NCBI RefSeq assembly: GCF_014284335.1
Contig: NZ_JACOGF010000025.1
Location: 1-32,857 of the forward strand
Length of the DNA stretch: 32,857 bases
Direction of reading: 5' to 3'
Origin: Undibacterium hunanense
GTDB taxonomy: Bacteria; Pseudomonadota; Gammaproteobacteria; Burkholderiales; Burkholderiaceae_D
The translations under genes were made by a program, and so were the position numbers. Position 1 is the first letter of the stretch; each line of letters begins with the position of its first letter. The notes beneath the pieces were generated by a model. That model saw only the letters and a program-made list of their open reading frames with translations, made no database searches and was not told the DNA's origin. This document shows positions 1-7,260 of the stretch, piece by piece.

Positions 1-81
1 GAACTGCCTTTGTTCAACTCCCTTGTACTCTCATTCTCTGGCAACGTGCCTCAGCCTTACTTGGGTGCTGAATAGTTACGG
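1..81. other. Left edge, unidentified sequence
   Basis: The plus-strand frame beginning at base 1 is open up to a TAG at 73-75, so this could be the last 24 codons of a gene cut by the window edge. The peptide is short and I recognise no family. The adjacent repeat boundary suggests it may equally be non-coding or part of a mobile element. Confidence 0.2.
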
Positions 82-300
82 CGAAGCAAAGAAAGGAATT
101 CGGCCGCCGGGCCGAGACCCGGCTTGTGTCCACGAAGGGCAATAGTCTTAATTAACGACGAAGGTATACAACGAACGCCACTGGGCTCCAGCCTTCGCTG
201 GAGCGACGATATTATGAGTGCTGTAGATCGACGGACACCTTGCTGGCTCTACGAAAGGCAATCCCTTTGTATACAACACAAGCACGCAACGAACACCGCT
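82..300 (-). repeat. Degenerate copies of the 117-bp repeat, inverted relative to the right end
   Basis: Read on the minus strand, this stretch holds one well-preserved unit (about 93-210) and one more degenerate unit (about 211-300) of the same repeat that forms the array at 32041-32640. Shared landmarks are the hairpin CTCCAGC-GAAG-GCTGGAG (187-204 here), the segment 'cccttcgtggacacaagccgg', and a terminal block containing the palindrome CCGGGCCGAGACCCGG (106-123 region) followed outward by AAGCAAAGAAAG. Short ORFs here are repeat translations of the familiar 'PAKAGAQ' kind found in dispersed proteobacterial intergenic repeats, not genes. Confidence 0.75.
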
Positions 301-531
301 GGAGCGCCAGCCCGGTGGAACGCCAGCCCGGTGCAGCATCAGACCGATGGATTTCTGCCTTCGCAGGCATGACGAAAATAAGATCACTGTTTATCGACAG
401 CACCCCATCCTCACCCTAAGCCTCTCCTTGAAGGAGAGGGAATTTCAATCTGCAGAGCCTCCATGTCCCAAACTGCGCACAACAGACAGGGCACAGCACA
501 ACTGGCAAGCTGGCAAGCTGGCAGAATGTAG
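301..531. repeat. Mosaic of short dispersed intergenic repeats
   Basis: No gene is supported here. Visible pieces are a 13-bp direct repeat CGCCAGCCCGGTG at 305-317 and 321-333; a 'gatttctgccttcgcaggcatgacg'-type dispersed repeat at about 350-375, whose reverse complement translates as MPAKAEIH; a 'caccccatcctcaccctaag...' repeat at 401-440 with the near-perfect hairpin CCTCTCCTT/AAGGAGAGG (421-439); and three copies of GGCAAGCT-like sequence at about 500-525. The last lie just downstream of the ahpD stop on the minus strand. No clear U-tract terminator for ahpD is visible. Confidence 0.6.
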
Positions 532-1056
532 TTAGACAGTCTCAGCAGAGATAACCTGCGCTGCGGCATTGACGACCGCTGCAATCCGCCCCACATCCCG
601 CAACTGCGTCGCCGACATGCCTTCCTTCTTCAACAATTCAAAATGTGATTTCACACAGAAATGGCATTTACCGATGATGGAAGCTGACAAGGCATACATC
701 TCGAAGCGACGTTTGTCGACACCGCCGTTGGTCGCATAGGCATTCATGCGCAACTGGGCAGCCTGGGTTTTCAGGTCGGCATCATCAGCCATTTCCACAT
801 ACGGATACCAGACATTATTCATTCCCATCAAAGCCGCTGCGGTCAGCGCTGCATTGATTTCTTCTGGTGTGATGGCGCCACTGGATTTGATGGCTTCAAT
901 GATCACGGTGCTTTTTGCAGCAAAGGCGGCTGCCAGTGCCACGCCTACCGCATCATTGCCTTCCAGACTGGAACGGGCAATTGTGCCATCGATGTTCAGA
1001 CGGATATCCTTGGCGTAATCAGGGATGCGACTTTTAATTAAATTCAAGAATTCCAT
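532..1056 (-). CDS. ahpD: Alkyl hydroperoxide reductase AhpD (alkylhydroperoxidase-like disulfide reductase)
   Basis: This 174-residue protein has the AhpD fold signature. The redox motif is C131-H-F-C134 with H138, and the upstream acidic residue E119 sits in the right place to match the Glu/Cys/Cys/His relay known from mycobacterial AhpD. The length matches the family. AhpD is cytoplasmic and re-reduces oxidised AhpC, and it has weak peroxidase activity itself. It lies 88 bp downstream of ahpC on the same strand, separated by a hairpin that may lower its expression relative to ahpC. A purine-rich AGGTAA precedes the ATG. The identification is firm from motif and partner; the electron donor that reloads AhpD is not visible in this window. 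Confidence 0.95.
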   Translation of the reverse strand: MEFLNLIKSRIPDYAKDIRLNIDGTIARSSLEGNDAVGVALAAAFAAKSTVIIEAIKSSGAITPEEINAALTAAALMGMNNVWYPYVEMADDADLKTQAAQLRMNAYATNGGVDKRRFEMYALSASIIGKCHFCVKSHFELLKKEGMSATQLRDVGRIAAVVNAAAQVISAETV

Positions 1057-1078
1057 AGTATTTACCTATCAAAAAGTG

Positions 1079-1110
1079 GTTTTAAAACCCGCCGGAGCGG
1101 GTTTATTTTA
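1079..1110 (-). terminator. Hairpin between ahpC and ahpD, probable partial terminator
   Basis: An 8-bp G+C-rich stem (AAACCCGC 1085-1092 with GCGGGTTT 1097-1104, loop CGGA) is followed on the minus strand by TTTTAAAA. It fits an intrinsic terminator that either ends the ahpC transcript or attenuates read-through into ahpD. On the plus strand it is also followed by a T-rich stretch, TTTATTTTA. Confidence 0.7.
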
Positions 1111-1144
1111 CATCTACAGCATTACCCTGACTTAGAACAGGTTC

Positions 1145-1693
1145 TTACAGAGTTGAGCCGCCTACTGTACGGTTGCATGGGCACAGTTCATCTGTTTGCA
1201 GACCATCCAGAATACGCAGGATTTCTGTCGGGTTACGGCCAACGTTGAGGTTGTTGACAGAAACGTGCTGGATGACATTGTCAGGATCAACGATGAAAGT
1301 CGCGCGCAGTGCAACACCGGCGTTGACATCACGTACACCCAGCATGTCTACCAAAGAACCAGTTGAATCGCCGAACGCATAGTGGTTCAGTTTGTCCAGG
1401 TCTTTGTGTTCACGGCGCCATGCCAGTTTGCAGAATTCGTTATCGGTAGAACCGCCCAGCAAAACAGCATCACGGTCAGCGAAGTCGCTTGTCAGTTTAG
1501 CAAATTCAACGATTTCTGTTGGGCAAACGAATGTAAAGTCTTTTGGGTAGAAATAAATGATTTTCCATTTGCCTGGGAACGAAGCTTCAGTGATGTCCTC
1601 AAATGCGGACACGCCATTTTCTTCGTGATGATTGAAGCCTGGCTTAGCTGCTGGGACTTTGAATGCGTCGAGTTTTTGACCTACGGTTTTCAT
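1145..1693 (-). CDS. ahpC: Alkyl hydroperoxide reductase AhpC (typical 2-Cys peroxiredoxin)
   Basis: AhpC reduces hydrogen and organic peroxides in the cytoplasm. The peroxidatic cysteine is C57 in FTFVCPTE, and the resolving region near the C-terminus is C171-P-C173, ending VGGSTL. This CPC arrangement matches the AhpC type that is recycled by AhpD rather than by the flavoprotein AhpF, consistent with ahpD next door. I place the start at 1693 (MKTVGQK, 182 aa) because a good AGGAGA Shine-Dalgarno lies just upstream and homologues start there. The frame stays open further upstream to 1792, but that region carries the promoter and OxyR-like site. Identification is near certain. Confidence 0.97.
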   Translation of the reverse strand: MKTVGQKLDAFKVPAAKPGFNHHEENGVSAFEDITEASFPGKWKIIYFYPKDFTFVCPTEIVEFAKLTSDFADRDAVLLGGSTDNEFCKLAWRREHKDLDKLNHYAFGDSTGSLVDMLGVRDVNAGVALRATFIVDPDNVIQHVSVNNLNVGRNPTEILRILDGLQTDELCPCNRTVGGSTL

Positions 1694-1774
1694 TAATTTC
1701 TCCTGATTTGACATAAAGGTGAATGATGTATCCACAACGGAACAAAGCATATCACTATGAATTTTAAATATCCA

Positions 1775-1811
1775 ATAGATTTTAACTACCATTCATTTAG
1801 TTAAAAGATAT
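1775..1811 (-). promoter_or_regulatory. OxyR-like operator upstream of ahpC
   Basis: Four tetrads are spaced exactly 11 bp apart: ATAG (1775), CTAC (1786), TTAG (1797) and ATAT (1808). The OxyR consensus is ATAG-N7-CTAT-N7-ATAG-N7-CTAT; 13 of 16 core bases agree, and the preferred T and A inside the first and third spacers are present. The site ends 81 bp before the ahpC start codon. A weak -35/-10 pair on the minus strand (TGGATA about 1769-1774, TATGCT about 1746-1751, 17-bp spacing) would abut it, which is the usual geometry for activation. oxyR itself is not in the window. Confidence 0.6.
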
Positions 1812-1843
1812 CTGATATCGCTATGCGTCCATTGGCGGCAAGC

Positions 1844-3757
1844 TCAACCCACTCTGTCATCACGCCGTTTGACGCCAGCCAGCAGGGTGAACCAGAACAC
1901 GGTTCCTTTGCCGGCTTCTGTCTCAAAACCGATTTCGCCACCCATTTTTTCGACAAAGGTCTTAGTAATATTCAAGCCCAGCCCGGTACCACCTTGCTGC
2001 CTGGTATTGGTGCCATCTGCCTGTGCAAATTTCTTGAATATCTGTTCCCGGAATGCGGGCGGGATGCCTGGCCCTTTGTCGTGGACTTCGACTTTATAAC
2101 TCCCGGATGTTTCAGAGATATGAATTTCGACTTCATCGCCTGTGGGTGAAAATTTGGCCGCATTCGACAGCAGGTTGGCAAACACCTGCATCACTCGCAC
2201 GCTGTCGCCCATGGCCCATGCCTGTTCGGGGTGAGCCATGATGCGATAACGCACCTGCAAGGTCTGGGCATAGGCGGCATTGGCTTCAATGGCCTGCCGG
2301 GTAGCGGCGACCAGGTCAAACCGTTCAATATTGATGACCATCTTGCCGGATGCCAGTTTTTCCATGTCCAGGATGTCATTCACCAGGACCCCGAGACGCT
2401 GGCAATTCTTGTGTGCAACTTTAATCAGTTGCATGACTTTGGGAGACAAATCACCTGCAACGCCGTTTTCCAGCAAACCCAGGGCACCGCGTATTGATGT
2501 CAGAGGCGTGCGCAGTTCATGGCTGACGACGGAAATGAATTCGGATTTGATGCGGTCAGCCTTGCGCTGTTCAGTCAGGTCCAGCACAAAACCGACCCAT
2601 TCTTCAAACGAACCTTCAAGCTGCGCCAGTCCGACCATGACGGGAATGCGTGCACCATCCTTGCGTAGCACTTCGCCTTCATATGGTTTCGCCTGGCCAT
2701 GCAGGCGCACTTCCTGCAATGCCTTGTCATGGCTGGCATGGCTGTCTTGCGAAGCTTTGTCCAGCCAGTTCATGCCAGAATCGATAAATTCTGAACGCGT
2801 CACGCCAACCAGTTGCAACAAGACATCATTGGCTTCTGTCAGCCTGCCATTCAGGTTGCCCTGCATGATACCAATGAGGCTGGAATTGACCAGCCGACGC
2901 AGGCGTGATTCGCTGATCAGCAAGGCTTCCACCATGCGAGATTTCTCTTTACTGGCCTGCTGTGCAGCATCGCGTGCTGCGACCAGGCTGCGCTCGGCTT
3001 CCTTCATCTGGGTAATGTCGCGCAGGCTGTATACCCGCCCAACGCGGCGATCACGCAAGAATTCGGGCTTGGAAACGCAGACAAAAAAACGACCGTCTTT
3101 CAGGGTCATTAAATCTTCAGTTTCCAGGTTGGGATCATCCCTGACAGTTTGTAAATTGAGGAAGAAGCTGTCGGCATCCTGCAAGGCCGCTTTCAGATGC
3201 GCAAATATCCGGGTTTCGTCACGGCTGGCCAGCAAGTCATCCGGCAAATGCCACATGGCAGAAAAGCGTTGATTGAGGTTGATGATATTGCCCTGCAGAT
3301 CGACTGACAGGATACCTTCAGCAGTGGCATCCAGCGAACTTTGCAGTTGCGCCACCAGGTGCACCTGCCCTTCGGCGACCTGGCGCCTGTGGGTAATGTC
3401 TTCGGCATGGATGACGTAATAATCCTGTCCCTGTTCACTGAAAACCGAGACGCTTTTTTCTACCGGGAAGGAGATGCCGCTACTTGTCAGCCATTCACTC
3501 TCGGCCACGATGCTTTGTGTCTCCATCGCATCACCATGCAATCCCTCCCAGAAAAATACATCCTGCAAGGAACATTCGATATAAGACAGGGCCTGCCCCA
3601 GCAAATCCGTGTGCGCATACGACAGCATCTGACAGGCAGACTGGTTGGCATCCACCACCGTCATCTGCTGTTTGTCGACGACAAGTATGGCGTCACGGCT
3701 GTGGTCTATCATATGCCGCAGCAAACCATTGCTCAACGTCGATGAGGGCTGTGACAT
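1844..3757 (-). CDS. Cytoplasmic PAS-domain sensor histidine kinase
   Basis: This 637-residue protein has no transmembrane segment or signal peptide. Three PAS-type sensor regions appear at about 10-128, 135-255 and 283-398, the last ending in a PAC-like VGFVLDLTEQRKA. The HisKA dimerisation domain has phospho-acceptor H413 in SVVSHELRTPLTS. The ATPase domain follows with N box (NLLSNAAKFSP, about 528), G1 (DKGPGIP, 560-566) and G2 (GTGLGLNI, 590-597). No receiver domain is attached and no response regulator gene is next to it. It starts 21 bp after the end of the HD-GYP gene on the same strand, so the two are probably co-transcribed and may form one signalling unit. The signal sensed is unknown. 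Confidence 0.9.
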   Translation of the reverse strand: MSQPSSTLSNGLLRHMIDHSRDAILVVDKQQMTVVDANQSACQMLSYAHTDLLGQALSYIECSLQDVFFWEGLHGDAMETQSIVAESEWLTSSGISFPVEKSVSVFSEQGQDYYVIHAEDITHRRQVAEGQVHLVAQLQSSLDATAEGILSVDLQGNIINLNQRFSAMWHLPDDLLASRDETRIFAHLKAALQDADSFFLNLQTVRDDPNLETEDLMTLKDGRFFVCVSKPEFLRDRRVGRVYSLRDITQMKEAERSLVAARDAAQQASKEKSRMVEALLISESRLRRLVNSSLIGIMQGNLNGRLTEANDVLLQLVGVTRSEFIDSGMNWLDKASQDSHASHDKALQEVRLHGQAKPYEGEVLRKDGARIPVMVGLAQLEGSFEEWVGFVLDLTEQRKADRIKSEFISVVSHELRTPLTSIRGALGLLENGVAGDLSPKVMQLIKVAHKNCQRLGVLVNDILDMEKLASGKMVINIERFDLVAATRQAIEANAAYAQTLQVRYRIMAHPEQAWAMGDSVRVMQVFANLLSNAAKFSPTGDEVEIHISETSGSYKVEVHDKGPGIPPAFREQIFKKFAQADGTNTRQQGGTGLGLNITKTFVEKMGGEIGFETEAGKGTVFWFTLLAGVKRRDDRVG

Positions 3758-3778
3758 ACTGGTGTAGACGGTTTCCGG

Positions 3779-5113
3779 TTAACGTGCGCCAGGCAGGGGA
3801 TTGCTCTGGGTCTTTTTCGATTGCGAATCAAAATAATAATTCACCCGCTTGCGTGGATTCAGGTATTCGTAAATAGCTCTTGGCAACAGTCCGGGCCGGA
3901 TACTGGCACTGATGGACAGTTCTTTGCTTTCTTCTGCCAGGTCCAGAATGATGGCGTCTTCCTTGGGTATCTCTGCATCATACATCAGCACACGCGGGCG
4001 CAAAGGCTTGCCCACATTCACATTCATCACCAGACCGATGGCTTCATTTGACAGCCGCACCAGCGTGCCGGGTGGATAGACGCCCAGGCTCTTGACCAGC
4101 GTCGCCATCACCACCTGATCAAACTGTGTCCGGCGGTGAGCATACATGGTTGACAGTGCTTCATGCGGTGTCAAAGACAAACTATGATCATTATGATTGC
4201 ATAAATTATCATACACATTGGCGATTGTCACGATACGACTGGGCATGCGTATGGCTTCGCCCTTTAAATGATGCGGATAACCACTGCCATCCATGAATTC
4301 ATGATGCTGGGCAATAACATCCAGCACCGTTGCGGGCAGGCCGGCCTTCTGCCCCACCTCTACTCCATACTGGGTATGCAGTTCAAAGAAATTCTGTTCA
4401 GGCTTGGTCAGAGGCCCGGTTTTATTCAGGATATGTTCAGGCACATTCACCTTGCCCAGGTCATGGAACAGGGAAGCAATGCCCACGGTCTTGATTTGTG
4501 CTGGCGAACATTTCATTTCATGCGCCAGCATCATGGCCAGCACTGACACGTTCAAGGTGTGAAAATACATTTCTTCACTGCCTGCGGTCTGCTGTATCAG
4601 GTGCATGACAGTGTCTGTACCGCTAAGAAATACTTCGGCCATGCTGTCCACCAGCTTGCTGGCTTCCTGTATGGTTTCCGCCGGTTGCGAGAAGATCAGT
4701 TTATTGATGCTTTTAACGACTGTCGCCGCCTTGACGAACTTTTCTTCACAGCGGGCAATTTCTTCCCGCTGTTTTTGCAATTTCTCAAAACGCGCACGCT
4801 TGGCATCAATAATGCTGGCATATACCTGGCCAGCGGGTGCAGAGGGTGCAGCAGAGGCGGCCGGTACCGTCGCCGTGGGCACAGTCGTGGGGACGATGCT
4901 TCTGTCAACAGGCGTGGCCGACAGTGGGTCCGACTTGGACGGAAGATACCGCACATGCCTGAGCTTCAGACCCAGAAGTTCGTCGATCTGTTGCTGGCTG
5001 GTGATCTTGAACGAGTTCATGGGAAACGAATGTTCAAACCAGCTCAGATCGAGTTTGATGAACATTCCTATCCTGACCTGATCAATCACTATTAACTGGC
5101 TGTCATCGGACAT
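3779..5113 (-). CDS. HD-GYP domain protein, probable c-di-GMP phosphodiesterase (DUF3391 N-terminus)
   Basis: The protein is 444 residues from ATG 5113. The N-terminal part, beginning IDQVRIGMFIKLDLSWFEHSF, matches the DUF3391 domain often fused to HD-GYP domains. A Pro/Ala-rich linker lies at about 70-97 and a predicted helical segment at 105-135. The HD-GYP core shows H185, the H217-D218 pair in FHDLGK, H270-H271, and GSGYP with G278-Y279-P280, so the metal ligands and signature are intact. HD-GYP proteins hydrolyse c-di-GMP and so affect motility and biofilm behaviour. The frame is open to 5455, but that extension would run into the divergent psd gene and is not conserved; no strong ribosome site marks either choice. 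Confidence 0.88.
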   Translation of the reverse strand: MSDDSQLIVIDQVRIGMFIKLDLSWFEHSFPMNSFKITSQQQIDELLGLKLRHVRYLPSKSDPLSATPVDRSIVPTTVPTATVPAASAAPSAPAGQVYASIIDAKRARFEKLQKQREEIARCEEKFVKAATVVKSINKLIFSQPAETIQEASKLVDSMAEVFLSGTDTVMHLIQQTAGSEEMYFHTLNVSVLAMMLAHEMKCSPAQIKTVGIASLFHDLGKVNVPEHILNKTGPLTKPEQNFFELHTQYGVEVGQKAGLPATVLDVIAQHHEFMDGSGYPHHLKGEAIRMPSRIVTIANVYDNLCNHNDHSLSLTPHEALSTMYAHRRTQFDQVVMATLVKSLGVYPPGTLVRLSNEAIGLVMNVNVGKPLRPRVLMYDAEIPKEDAIILDLAEESKELSISASIRPGLLPRAIYEYLNPRKRVNYYFDSQSKKTQSNPLPGAR

Positions 5114-5248
5114 GGGAGAAGAATTATAGATATTTCTTCTGACGATAGCATATGCACCCTGCATTTGCAAAAAAGTTGACCGAAGGAAATATTTAAGACA
5201 ACGCTGAAACATGCACACAGAAAAATCGGCTTTATCCAAATGCAACGT

Positions 5249-5254
5249 TATAAT
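5249..5254 (+). promoter_or_regulatory. Candidate -10 element for psd
   Basis: A perfect TATAAT hexamer lies 32 bp before the GTG start of psd in the divergent intergenic region. No good -35 hexamer is visible 16-18 bp upstream, so this is only a candidate promoter. Confidence 0.4.
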
Positions 5255-5285
5255 CGCTGACTTGAACTTTTTGAGAGTGAATAAC

Positions 5286-6134
5286 GTGTCTGATCGCCTC
5301 GCCGTCCTGCCCCAGTATCTGCTGCCCAAACAGGCATTGACCATTTTTGCAGGTAAAGTTGCCAATGCCGAAGCAGGCAAACTGACTACCCGCCTGATAC
5401 AGTGGTTTGTTGGCAAATACCAGGTCAACATGAGCGAAGCCGCGAACCCGGACATCAGCAGCTATGCCAGCTTCAATGAATTTTTCACCCGTCCCCTGCG
5501 CGCCGGTGCACGCCCGCTGGCCGACAGTGATTTGCTGAGCCCGGTGGATGGTGCCATCAGCCAGTTTGGACCGATTAACCAGGGTCAGATATTCCAGGCA
5601 AAGGGCCATAGCTATACAGCCACGGCCCTGGTCGGTGGCGATGCCAGCCTGGCGGCATTGTTCAATGACGGCAATTTCGCCACACTCTACCTGAGCCCGC
5701 GTGACTATCACCGCATTCATATGCCTTGCGATGGGCGCCTTACGCGCATGATTTATGTGCCAGGCGCGCTGTTTTCCGTCAACCCGACTACGGCACGCGG
5801 CGTACCCGGTCTGTTTGCCCGCAATGAACGCGTAGTCTGCGTATTTGAATCTTCTTTCGGTCCTTTTGTGCTGACACTGGTTGGTGCCACCATTGTCGGC
5901 AGCATGGCGACCACCTGGCATGGTGTGGTCAACCCGCCACGCAGTGCAGAGGTGCGTGAATGGCGCTATGACGATCAGCAGATCGTACTGAAAAAGGGGG
6001 AAGAAATGGGCCGCTTCCTGCTTGGCTCCACGGTAGTGATGTTATTCCCGCAAAATAAACTGGCATTCAATCCGGACTGGGCAGCGGCAAAATCCATCTG
6101 CATGGGTGAAGCCATGGCGAACCTGGTAGCCTGA
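5286..6134 (+). CDS. psd: Phosphatidylserine decarboxylase proenzyme
   Basis: This enzyme makes phosphatidylethanolamine from phosphatidylserine at the inner membrane. From the GTG at 5286 (VSDRLAVLPQYLLPKQALT) the product is 282 residues, aligning with the N-terminus of E. coli Psd. The frame also opens at 5211, but that extension has no counterpart in the family. GAGAG precedes the GTG. The self-cleavage motif LGST is present near the C-terminus, with cleavage expected between G247 and S248 to give the pyruvoyl alpha chain. FNEFFTRPLR and YHRIHMPCDG are also typical. The gene is divergent from the HD-GYP gene, and no pssA lies beside it in the window. Identification is firm. Confidence 0.96.
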   Translation: MSDRLAVLPQYLLPKQALTIFAGKVANAEAGKLTTRLIQWFVGKYQVNMSEAANPDISSYASFNEFFTRPLRAGARPLADSDLLSPVDGAISQFGPINQGQIFQAKGHSYTATALVGGDASLAALFNDGNFATLYLSPRDYHRIHMPCDGRLTRMIYVPGALFSVNPTTARGVPGLFARNERVVCVFESSFGPFVLTLVGATIVGSMATTWHGVVNPPRSAEVREWRYDDQQIVLKKGEEMGRFLLGSTVVMLFPQNKLAFNPDWAAAKSICMGEAMANLVA

Positions 6135-6441
6135 GTCATATATAGTAAAAAACAGTCCTCCCACAGGCTATATAGGGTTAACAGACCCGGGCCTGACAAG
6201 CATTTCATATTGATCATTCCATCTGGCAGCATACGCTGCCAGATCTGCGCATAAGCACCACACAAAGTTTCCCAAAAGGAAACATCTGCCTGAACCTCCT
6301 CAAATCTGTCCGACAAACTCTGGTGTTTTCCGGGGATAACTGCTGCACATCAAATACTGCATAAAAAACGCTTGCCAAACCTGAGCGAATATTCAATAAT
6401 CTAAATAAGAATTGTTATCGTTTAGATTTGCAAGGTAAAAT
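6135..6441. other. Intergenic region between psd and hemP
   Basis: No gene is supported in these 307 bp. A perfect hairpin with 10-bp arms ATCTGGCAGC/GCTGCCAGAT and a 4-base loop lies at 6221-6244. It may end the psd transcript, although no T-run follows. The right end is A+T-rich and carries the Fur-like site ahead of hemP. Confidence 0.5.
6403..6424 (+). promoter_or_regulatory. Fur-box-like sequence upstream of hemP
   Basis: The stretch AATAAGAATTGTTATCGTTT resembles the Fur consensus built from GATAAT-like hexamers; on the minus strand it reads GATAAC-AATTCT-TATT. It lies about 20 bp before the hemP start, where repressor binding would block transcription. The match is imperfect, but the genes downstream are iron and haem genes, which supports the reading. 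Confidence 0.55.
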
Positions 6442-6633
6442 ATGAGTACTAATGATGCTATTCAAGAATTGAAGCCGGGTTCGGTAACGATTGCTGTGCA
6501 ACAGCAAAAGGTCATCCCCCGTCTCAAGAGCGCTGAACTGATGCAGCATAAACGTGAAGTTGAAATTGATCACGAAGGCCGGATTTATCGCCTGCGTATC
6601 ACCCAACTTAACAAGCTGATTCTGACTGCCTGA
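6442..6633 (+). CDS. hemP: Hemin uptake protein HemP/HmuP
   Basis: This small 63-residue protein has the HemP/HmuP signature in its second half: REVEIDHEGRIYRLRITQLNKLILTA, with the conserved H, G, YRLR and KLILT pattern. In Burkholderia and Bradyrhizobium relatives, HmuP is needed for expression of the haem receptor. It usually sits with a TonB-dependent haem receptor and an hmuSTUV transporter, but none is seen here; instead an unknown gene, bfd and tonB follow on the same strand. An upstream AAGGTAA serves as ribosome site. Expression is probably iron-repressed through the Fur-like box. Identification is good for such a short protein. Confidence 0.88.
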   Translation: MSTNDAIQELKPGSVTIAVQQQKVIPRLKSAELMQHKREVEIDHEGRIYRLRITQLNKLILTA

Positions 6634-6660
6634 AGCCGTTATTGACCGATGGAGCCAACT

Positions 6661-6999
6661 ATGCCGGATGAAACGCTGCTGAATGATGACCCGTCTGTAT
6701 TGGGGGACAAATCCAGGCAACCGGAATTGCTGGTTTCAGCGGTTTTACATCTGATGTCGCATTACACGGTCAGCAGTACGCAAAAGGATGCAGAACAGAC
6801 CAGGACCCGGTTGGCATCTGTTATAGAGCGCCATCTGAAAGTACTGGCCAATTTACCGGATCTGGCACCGGTGCTGAAGGCGACCTGTCAGCAACTGTCA
6901 GAACAGTGGGCCAGCCTGGTGGAGAGAAAATCCCCACAGCAAAGCAAGATGCACAGGTTGAGCTGGTTACTGGCAGGTGCCCGAAGAGATTTGAATTAA
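6661..6999 (+). CDS. Uncharacterised small protein in the hemP-bfd-tonB operon
   Basis: I recognise no family. Starting at ATG 6661 gives 112 residues; an in-frame ATG at 6649 exists, but a GGAG Shine-Dalgarno at 6651-6654 is correctly spaced for 6661. The product looks soluble and mostly helical: an acidic N-terminus (about 1-20), then ELLVSAVLHLMSHYTVSST and a long amphipathic stretch up to the basic C-terminus RLSWLLAGARRDLN. One cysteine (in KATCQQL) and a few histidines are present, but no metal-binding motif. It follows hemP by 27 bp and precedes bfd by 13 bp, so it is almost certainly co-transcribed with iron genes. A role in haem or iron handling is inferred only from position. Confidence 0.75.
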   Translation: MPDETLLNDDPSVLGDKSRQPELLVSAVLHLMSHYTVSSTQKDAEQTRTRLASVIERHLKVLANLPDLAPVLKATCQQLSEQWASLVERKSPQQSKMHRLSWLLAGARRDLN

Positions 7000-7012
7000 T
7001 GGAGCTGGTTTC

Positions 7013-7252
7013 ATGATTGTTTGTGTTTGCAATAATGTCTCTGAGAAGAAAATACACCAGGCGGTTGCCATGGGTGTGACCACCATGTCCGAATTGCGCG
7101 AGCAACTGGATGTAGGCACCTGCTGCGGCAAATGCGCCGGCTGTGCCCGCAAGGTCATGCGCGAATGTATGGACAGCAATGCCAACAAATCATCCGGCCT
7201 GCAAAACTTCATACAGCAATTACATTTTCAGCCCAGCGTTCAGCCTGCCTGA
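7013..7252 (+). CDS. bfd: Bacterioferritin-associated ferredoxin Bfd
   Basis: Bfd is a small [2Fe-2S] protein that passes electrons to bacterioferritin and so releases stored iron. The 79-residue product starts MIVCVCNNVSEKKIHQAV, and the four cluster cysteines are C4, C6, C38 and C41 in VGTCCGKC, with spacing identical to E. coli Bfd; extra cysteines C37 and C44 are also present. A GGAG ribosome site precedes the ATG. The C-terminal tail after about residue 55 is longer and less conserved. It is in the iron operon and its partner bfr lies about 0.9 kb downstream, which fits joint iron regulation. Confidence 0.95.
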   Translation: MIVCVCNNVSEKKIHQAVAMGVTTMSELREQLDVGTCCGKCAGCARKVMRECMDSNANKSSGLQNFIQQLHFQPSVQPA

Positions 7253-7260
7253 TATTTATC

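Noticed and set aside
82..300. CRISPR array
   Set aside because: The repeats are about 117 bp with no short repeat/variable spacer pattern, and no cas genes are present.
124..372. Small open frames in the left repeat region
   Set aside because: Their translations are those of dispersed repeats (PAKAGAQ, MPAKAEIH and similar); no ribosome sites are present.
2280..3272. 330-codon plus-strand frame opposite the histidine kinase
   Set aside because: It is Ser/Arg-rich, typical of an antisense frame, and conflicts with the clear PAS-HisKA coding sequence.
5114..5455. N-terminal extension of the HD-GYP protein
   Set aside because: It would overlap the divergent psd gene and its promoter, and the DUF3391 domain begins right after ATG 5113.
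7132..7260. Longer TonB start inside bfd
   Set aside because: It lies in another frame over the conserved Bfd cysteines; ATG 7261 gives a normal TonB N-terminus with its membrane anchor.
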